NCBI GenBank assembly: GCA_039545295.1
Contig: BCIK01000027.1
Location: 298,545 to 362,544 of the forward strand
DNA: 64,000 nt
From: Udeniomyces pyricola
Taxonomy: Eukaryota; Basidiomycota; Tremellomycetes; Cystofilobasidiales; Mrakiaceae
Direction of reading: 5' to 3'
The notes under the pieces were generated by a model. The model saw only the letters and a program-made list of their open reading frames with translations, did no database searches and was not told where the DNA came from. Both the position numbers and the translations under genes were made by a program. Positions 58,202 to 64,000 of the stretch are shown piece by piece (position 1 is the stretch's first letter; every line of letters begins with the position of its first letter).

Positions 58202-61200
58202 ATGACTGACGAGGAAGCTTTAGCACAGTCAGCCTACTATCCNTTCTCTTCTGTTCGCCATGATAGTCCATCTCTAATGCAACCACTCTCGATGATTTCA
58301 CTCGTATGGTGTCTTTGGTCGCAGCGCGATCGCGCTGTCCCTCGGTCAGCAACCCCCTCTGCCGATTCTGTCTCACCCACAAGAACCCCTCTTTACTCTC
58401 GAGAGCGACGATGACAAAGAGAAAGAGCAACATGTCACATCAGCTGGTCGTCTCTCAGACCACGATGATGACAACGAAGACGAGGTCCAACTCATCTCCC
58501 CAGACCAATCGCTTCGACAAGGCCCATCAACTCTAGCTGCTTCTCAACCTCACAACCGACCCTCTCGATCCCATTCGAATCCCATCGACCTGGACGATCT
58601 CCCTCCGTTCGNCAACGCTACCGAAGCCGATGAGTACTTCTCAGAATTGGAACGTCAGGAGCGGGCGCGGAAGATTGAGCAGGAGACCGCAGCCCTGCTG
58701 AACATGGAGCTGGATCGAGACCAGTATTCGTACCAGCAGCAGGTTGACGAACCAGAACCGATCATGGATGCTGAATTAAGACTGTGAGTACAACTAGAAG
58801 ACTTCTTGTGGAATTTTCTGTCACGCATACGTCTGGGAGGCCAAATAGAGTCTAGTCAGCTTGAAGAGCCTTGTTATGATTAGTTTATGACTCACCTCGT
58901 ACAAGCCATCACAACCCACCGTTAACTTGTTGACTCTTGTGCTTATGTCACCTATAAGGGCCATGAAACTCTCTCGGGAAGCAGAAGAGAAAAGAGCGGC
59001 TGAACTTCGGGTGATTGCCGACGAAGAAAGGCTATTAAAGCAGTTCGTGTATTTNCCCATATGTCTCATACTATGTCTGTGGGTTGCTTGCTGACGTATA
59101 TGTGGTTCAATATTTGACATAATTTTCTTACAATCCATTGGTTGTGCCGATGTGACTTATTCATCAGAGCTATTGAGGCGTCCCTACATCCACCTTCACC
59201 TTCGCCAAGCCGTATGCATCGGAGCTCGTCTATTGAGGAGATAGACGACGAAGAAGAGGACGCGTTTCACGAACAGCTCAGGCAGGCCGTTGAAGAAAGC
59301 CGCAAGGAACAGCGACTGAACCGGAAGACTCAACTGAACAAGAGTCCGTTGGACATATCATCTTCCACCCCGCCATCGGCATCAACATCAATGACTCCGA
59401 CCCAAGTCTCTGCAGCGACCGCACCAGCAACAACTTCTCTCGCTGCGTCCACCGCTGCGGCCCGCAGAGCTCCACCGCCATCCCGTCTCATCCAAGAATT
59501 CACGCCTGCCCTCTCCGCTTCGTCTTCCGGTACCTCTCCCGCGCCATTACCAACGTTGGCATCGCACCTGCCTTCACCCGTTTTGAAGATAAGCCCTCGC
59601 TCAGAACTTACTCTTCCCAGAGACACCATACCGACACCAACTACGATTCCTCTAGCCTCTTCCACCAACCTCCTGGGAGGCATCTCCCGCGCCCAAATGG
59701 AAACCGAAAGGCTTGCTCGCATGCAGAAACGAGCCCTGTCGATGGACTCGCAACAGGGAGACCAGCCAGCATCCAAGAAGCCACGTACAGTGAGGAATAT
59801 ACCGTCAGGAGGAGAGACCAGGATCATGTCATTTACCGACCTGAACCGGAATGTTAGTGAGCAGGAGGACCAGGGCGAATCATCTGCTTCGGCTGGATTT
59901 CGAGCAGGGAGTGGCATCGACGGTAAAGGTAACGGAACCAAGGAACTTGACGTTTCTACAGGTGGAGGTGGAAGTGTGGGTATACATCCTGGGCGCGACA
60001 AGGGTGGGAGAAGCATTGGAGGCCCGGGACTCTCGAGCAGAGCCGATGTTCCGTCGTCTGGAAACCATGCTGCAAGATCGCTGATCGATCAGAGGTTCTA
60101 CGACGGAACCATACTATCGACCTCTAACTTGCTAGCCAAGTTTGGAGCGGACGACAAGTCAATTACGATCGCAGAAGTCGTTGGACCGGTCAGTTCGTTT
60201 GCCGGAACAGGACGCACGCGTGGACACGCTTTGTCGATTGTGTTTGACTTTGACTTTGCTTTGATGACAACCCACAGATGTCTCAAATCAGATTAGCGTC
60301 AGTCTGAGCTTTAGATCTTATTCGTTCTCAACTCCTCAGGTCGTTCTTGCTCCTCATATCCTTCGGCTCATCCAACACGGTGTTGACGACTTTGATCTAC
60401 CAGCGTCATATCTACTTTTTGCCTCACAGAAGAGGCCATCACCAACCATTTCCCACCTGGTAGGACTATCCTAGTGACCCATCCTCACTCCAAGGAATCC
60501 GCGGGCAAAACTCAATACGAGCGTGACTTTGAGGGCATGTGGTCGTGCTATCCTTGGCTACCTTCCATCAGCGCAACCGATTTCCGAGGTGTGTTCCACA
60601 TGAAGGTGTGTCTTTGTCACTTCTAACAAATTTGGGTCGCAACGGATAGTGAAGAAAAAAAAACTGACTTTGATATTCTTTTTCTGTACGTCATGTAGTT
60701 CATGCTTGTAAGTTGCCGATTCATGCGGGGATATTGTGGACTACGATATCTCAGTGATTTTCATGGGTTAGAACCTGGATTGTGACTTGATGCATCAACG
60801 TTTGTTTCTTTCACCATTCGTCTGTATCGTCCCAACAGCTCTTCTACAATGACGGGCGCTTGCGCATAACGATCTCATCAGGAAATCTGCATAGCATAGA
60901 CTGGGGAGTCACGGAAAATGTTGTATCTTCATCGGATCAGTAAATTATCTATCCTGACTTTCTCCCAGCTCACAAAGCGTGTGACATATACTTTGCAGAG
61001 CATCTGGATTCAAGACTTCAAGCCACCTTTAGGCAAGACCGACACCGCACTATCGACGACTGAGGCTGGTGCTGACTTTGCTGCCCAGTGGAACATGATT
61101 CTCCAGGTATGTGATCACGAAAATGAACTCATTGTGGAATTGTGTGCTGGAGGGGAGCAGGGGGCGGCAGCTTTCATACCGGTCCACTCATGCCTCTCTC

Positions 61201-63178
61201 ATTCGTCGTCAACACAATACCATTGTACCCACTCTCCTCGGTCCGGCTCGGCTGATCACGGCAGTCTGTCGGACTTCCAAAGGCCCTCGATCTTATCAAT
61301 CCTACTTTACCCTTTTCAAGTCCCCTGCCGAAGATATCTGCGCTCCGGTCATACGATTTCTCTCGCGTAACGATCCGACTGGTGGCCTCCATCCAGGGAA
61401 CAAGGACAGAATGGCAGTCTATGGAAACCGTGGGATTTCTGCGATTGGGCCACATCATACGGAATCAAGGGTGGATCGCCAACAGGTTTGGAAAGAGGCT
61501 AGCTCACTTGGAATGCCAGGTAAGGCGATCAACGTGTAGATCGACTCCCCAAAAACTACGGTGCGCTGTCTTGCAGGCTGACCTTGCTAGTCCACTGGTG
61601 GGGATCTTTGCATGCTACCAAATAGGGTTCCTCACTCGGCAATTATACTCCGAAGTGGTGCGAAACCTTCTTTCACGTCTCCGAAGGTGTCGACCCTCGA
61701 TCTTTGTGTGATTCGAAACCCACTAAACCGGCGGACGTCAGATGGCCAGCGATCAAAATCGTATTTCGTATGCCCCTGAATGAATGCAAGCCTATGACCA
61801 AGATGTTTCATATAATTGACCGCTGACCAAAAAATCCGTTGCTCTTCTGTGTTCCTCGCTCGCTATCATAGCATCACTCAAACGCGTCGTTGATACGCAC
61901 TTTGGTCGCGCAGGAGCAAGCTCCATGTTCTGTACACGCAAGGCTTACACGCTTGCCAACAAGCATCTCTTTCATGACTCTGTCTCGCGAAGAGGGCCTA
62001 CTTTACTCCATCTCAAGGTAGTCTTGTTTCATTGCAAACTTGCAACGACATTTGAGCAACCTGCTGAACCTCGTGGCCGGCTCGCTCGGGAAGGCGGAGG
62101 AGGTGACCTCGGTCATTTTAGACCGGCCACTCAGAGGAGCATCATTCTCGACCGCTTTGATCTGATCGACTGACTCCATATTACTGTATCTTCGTGCCCC
62201 CCTCCCCCCTGCATGTATCGTCTGCACTGTGCACTTTTCCCAACCATACAGATGATTGTCGCTGTGTTCGAAACAACCCTCGCACCGACCAACTCCATAC
62301 ACCATGCCAGTGCATCTTCCCGCCCGGACCCTACTGCTGCCTCAGCCAAGCAAAAGCGACCGTCCGCTCTCAATGATACAACCTTCGCTACTTCTTCTGG
62401 CTCGGAGACGGAATACGACAGCGAGGATTGTGAACGGCTCGAAGCGTTGGGGCGGAAAAAAATTGGATACGTCAGACAAGAATCACAGAGGACGAAAGTG
62501 ACCGCAACGAAGAAAGATTTCAAGGGTAAGAGGAGAGCCAGCTCGACCGATGAGGAAGATGAAGGGAGAGTCGATAGTAGTCAGGCAGGCAGACCAGAAG
62601 TTGGTGGTTGGGTCTACATGGGTACGTTGTGTCCGACCTATCTTTGTTTGTCTGCCTTTGTCGATTGTGAACCAGTACATGAGAGCATGAACTAACGTTT
62701 TGCAATCTTGTTGTATCGTCTCCGTTGATTCCAACGTGATCTCCCTCGTTGAACGTAGGCTCGCACAACTTTACACCTTCAGCATGGGGGAATCTTTCCT
62801 TTCCGGGACGAACCGCAAAATTCACAGTAAGTTTCTCTACCACTATGTAATTTTTGTTGACATCTTTATCAGACTGACTGATCCCTTGGTTGACATCGAC
62901 CTTCTCTGTCACCTATCGCGTCCTTCATGGTAGTCCGCAAACTATGAACTCGGCATAGTCTTTCCACTTCCCAAAGAGGGTGCTTCGCAAGCCGCTGATA
63001 AGTATGCGGGATGGGTCCGTCCGCCTCGACCTTACGCATCGCAGGATGATCCACCTTGGGTTCGTTTCATCAGCAAATAAAAAGTCTGCAAGCAGGATAT
63101 AGATGCGAACGCAATGCTGAATAGTTCAATCTTGTTCTCCCTTCTGTCACCCTTCAGATTCAGGCGGAGCATTCATGA
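58202..63178 (+). CDS. tdp1: Tyrosyl-DNA phosphodiesterase 1 with N-terminal UIM array
   Basis: TDP1 removes topoisomerase I peptides and other 3' adducts from DNA. The catalytic part shows ILVTHPHSKES, GMWSCYPWLP, FHMK-FML-LFYNDGRLRI with ISSGNLHSIDW (first HKN motif), then IWIQDFKPPLG. VASIQGTRTEWQ, VRWPAIKIVF, SRRGPTLLHLK and GGWVYMGSHNFTPSAWG (second HKN motif) follow, then NYELGIVFPLP. The N-terminal third holds ubiquitin-interacting motifs: DEEALAHAIALSLGQ (exon 1 spliced at GTCAGC), DAELRLAMKLSREAEE, DEERLLKQAIEASLHP and DAFHEQLRQAVEESRKE. A low-complexity linker with a basic SKKPRTVRN follows. FML sits on a 9-nt exon (60699-60707). Around 60300-60480 and 61085-61400 the joins are uncertain. 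The end is ambiguous: splicing at GTTCGT (63065) gives WIQAEHS and a stop at 63178; retention gives WVRFISK at 63080. Ambiguous bases lie at 58243, 58612 and 59055. Confidence 0.85.
60699..60707 (+). other. 9-nt microexon in tdp1
   Basis: TTCATGCTT lies between CATGTAG and GTAAGT and codes Phe-Met-Leu. It sits directly after the first catalytic His-x-Lys (HMK) and before LFYNDGRL. Confidence 0.8.
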
Positions 63179-63230
63179 TGAGCCGCGATGAAGGATGTGG
63201 ACGATGAAAAGATGGACCGGTTTCGTAACA

Positions 63231-63530
63231 GAACTCGGTTGAGGAGGCTATAGGGTGAGAAATGCCACACTTAATTGATTTTATTTGTTACATTTCTTAT
63301 CTCCCTTTTTATCGAGAGCTCTGGCTATGTTGCACATAATGGCGTTGGACGAACACGGTTCATCTAACCCTTTGGGCGTAGACACGAATGTAGATCGATT
63401 GCCCATGAGTCCCTATTTCCTTTTCAAAGACAGGGTTACCTTTGCCGCAATAGCCTTATTGCTCGTTTTTTACGGGCATTTATGCCTAATGCTCTAGGTC
63501 ATAGCGATAATTACTTAGAAGCTAACCGCA
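63231..63530 (+). pseudogene. Nuclear fragment of mitochondrial cytochrome b (NUMT)
   Basis: One frame from about 63231 reads like the middle of fungal cytochrome b. It shows ELG-W-GGYRVRNATLN, LLHFLSPFLSRALAMLHIM, ALDEHGSSNPLGVDTNVDRL and PMSPYFLFKDRVTF, a segment of about 85 residues. TGA codons stand at 63240 (where the protein has Trp, as in the mitochondrial code) and at 63276. A frameshift near 63475 moves the match to another frame, MPNALGHSDNYLEAN (63482-63526). After that the similarity stops. The sequence has no start, two TGA codons and a frameshift, so it cannot be a nuclear gene. It is either a transferred mitochondrial fragment or an assembly join. The origin is clear from the protein match; the exact edges are estimates. 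Confidence 0.85.
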
Positions 63531-64000
63531 ATGCGAGCAGTTTACTAGTTACAATCTTTCTTTTCTCGTCAGACGTCAGTAGCCACGACTGCATCTGACA
63601 TGAAGATGTAGACCAACGATCGATATCGTAAGATCCAGAAGGCTGACATGCGCATGATTAGGGAACTTGGCAAGAAAGTGGGAAGGAAGGGGGGATCTGA
63701 AGCATCAAACCCATCGACCGACGTCGTGTGGACCGGAATAAGAGGCCAGACCTCATCTTTGTCTGACGATATATGTGCATATATAGCGTAGGATGAATGA
63801 TGTCTTGAGTATGAGGTGATGATATCCAGCGAGGGAAGATGAAGGACAAGAGATGAAAAGAAAGAGAAGATGCAGTACTAGAGACAGGGATTTTGATACA
63901 AGGCAGGGGGGGGGGGGGGGGGGGACGATATGGGGGTTGATATCAGTTGGAAGCGGATGGCCAAAAATCGCAATCCTTTGAGGGAAAAGCAGCGACTTGG
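63531..64000. other. Right edge, no gene seen
   Basis: About 470 nt beyond the cytochrome b fragment. It contains a run of about 19 G at 63906-63924. The frame at 63658-63849 on minus has no recognisable family. Nothing else is visible. Confidence 0.5.
63906..63924 (+). repeat. Poly-G run of about 19
   Basis: An uninterrupted G run near the right edge of the window; the exact length is uncertain. Confidence 0.8.

Noticed and set aside
63285..63497. 70-codon frame taken as a nuclear gene
   Set aside because: It has no ATG start, is preceded by in-frame TGA codons and continues in a shifted frame; it is the cytochrome b fragment.

Overview
The window is nuclear DNA of a fungus, most likely a basidiomycete yeast or relative. 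The grounds are gene structure and gene content. Almost every gene is cut by many short introns (mostly 60-250 nt) with donors such as GTACGT, GTAAGT, GTGAGT, GTTCGT and GTCAGT. The gene set is fungal: a Zn2Cys6 regulator with a fungal-specific domain, a velvet factor, COG2, an Ecm2/Slt11-type splicing factor and a dysferlin-domain protein. I cannot name the genus. Exon models come from reading splice sites and family motifs by eye; only the reading frames were supplied as computation.

Layout, left to right. 237-3733(-): Ser/Thr-rich single-pass membrane protein. 5294-9532(+): long-chain acyl-CoA synthetase (faa1). 11215-17444(-): Zn2Cys6 transcription factor. 18105-22090(-): COG2. 22578-23810(-): omega-like glutathione transferase. 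24250-26787(-): UNC93-like transporter. 28090-31163(+): CCT8 chaperonin subunit. 31892-34390(+): secreted GH10 xylanase. About 34695-35491(+): small unrecognised gene, 14 nt in front of a dysferlin-domain gene (35506-38355,+). 38571-43457(-): Kap121/importin-5 homologue with a short C-terminus. 44031-46343(-): MARCH5-like RING-CH membrane E3. 46635-48619(+): Slt11/RBM22. 49998-54667(+): velvet regulator. 55454-57618(+): MetE-like methyltransferase. 58202-63178(+): TDP1 with ubiquitin-interacting motifs. About 63231-63530: a piece of mitochondrial cytochrome b.

The genes do not form a pathway or metabolite cluster. They are housekeeping functions (lipid activation, Golgi tethering, protein folding, nuclear import, splicing, mitochondrial ubiquitination, methyl transfer, DNA repair) plus two transcription regulators and one secreted plant-wall hydrolase.

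What stands out is splicing architecture. Several exons of 4, 7, 8, 9, 15, 16 and 24 nt carry conserved or catalytic residues. Both regulator genes appear to have a first intron of 0.8-0.9 kb. Other points are the nuclear cytochrome b fragment, the TDP1-UIM architecture, the truncated importin, the coiled-coil extension on the MARCH5-like ligase, and a sharp pyrimidine-to-purine switch between two convergent genes.
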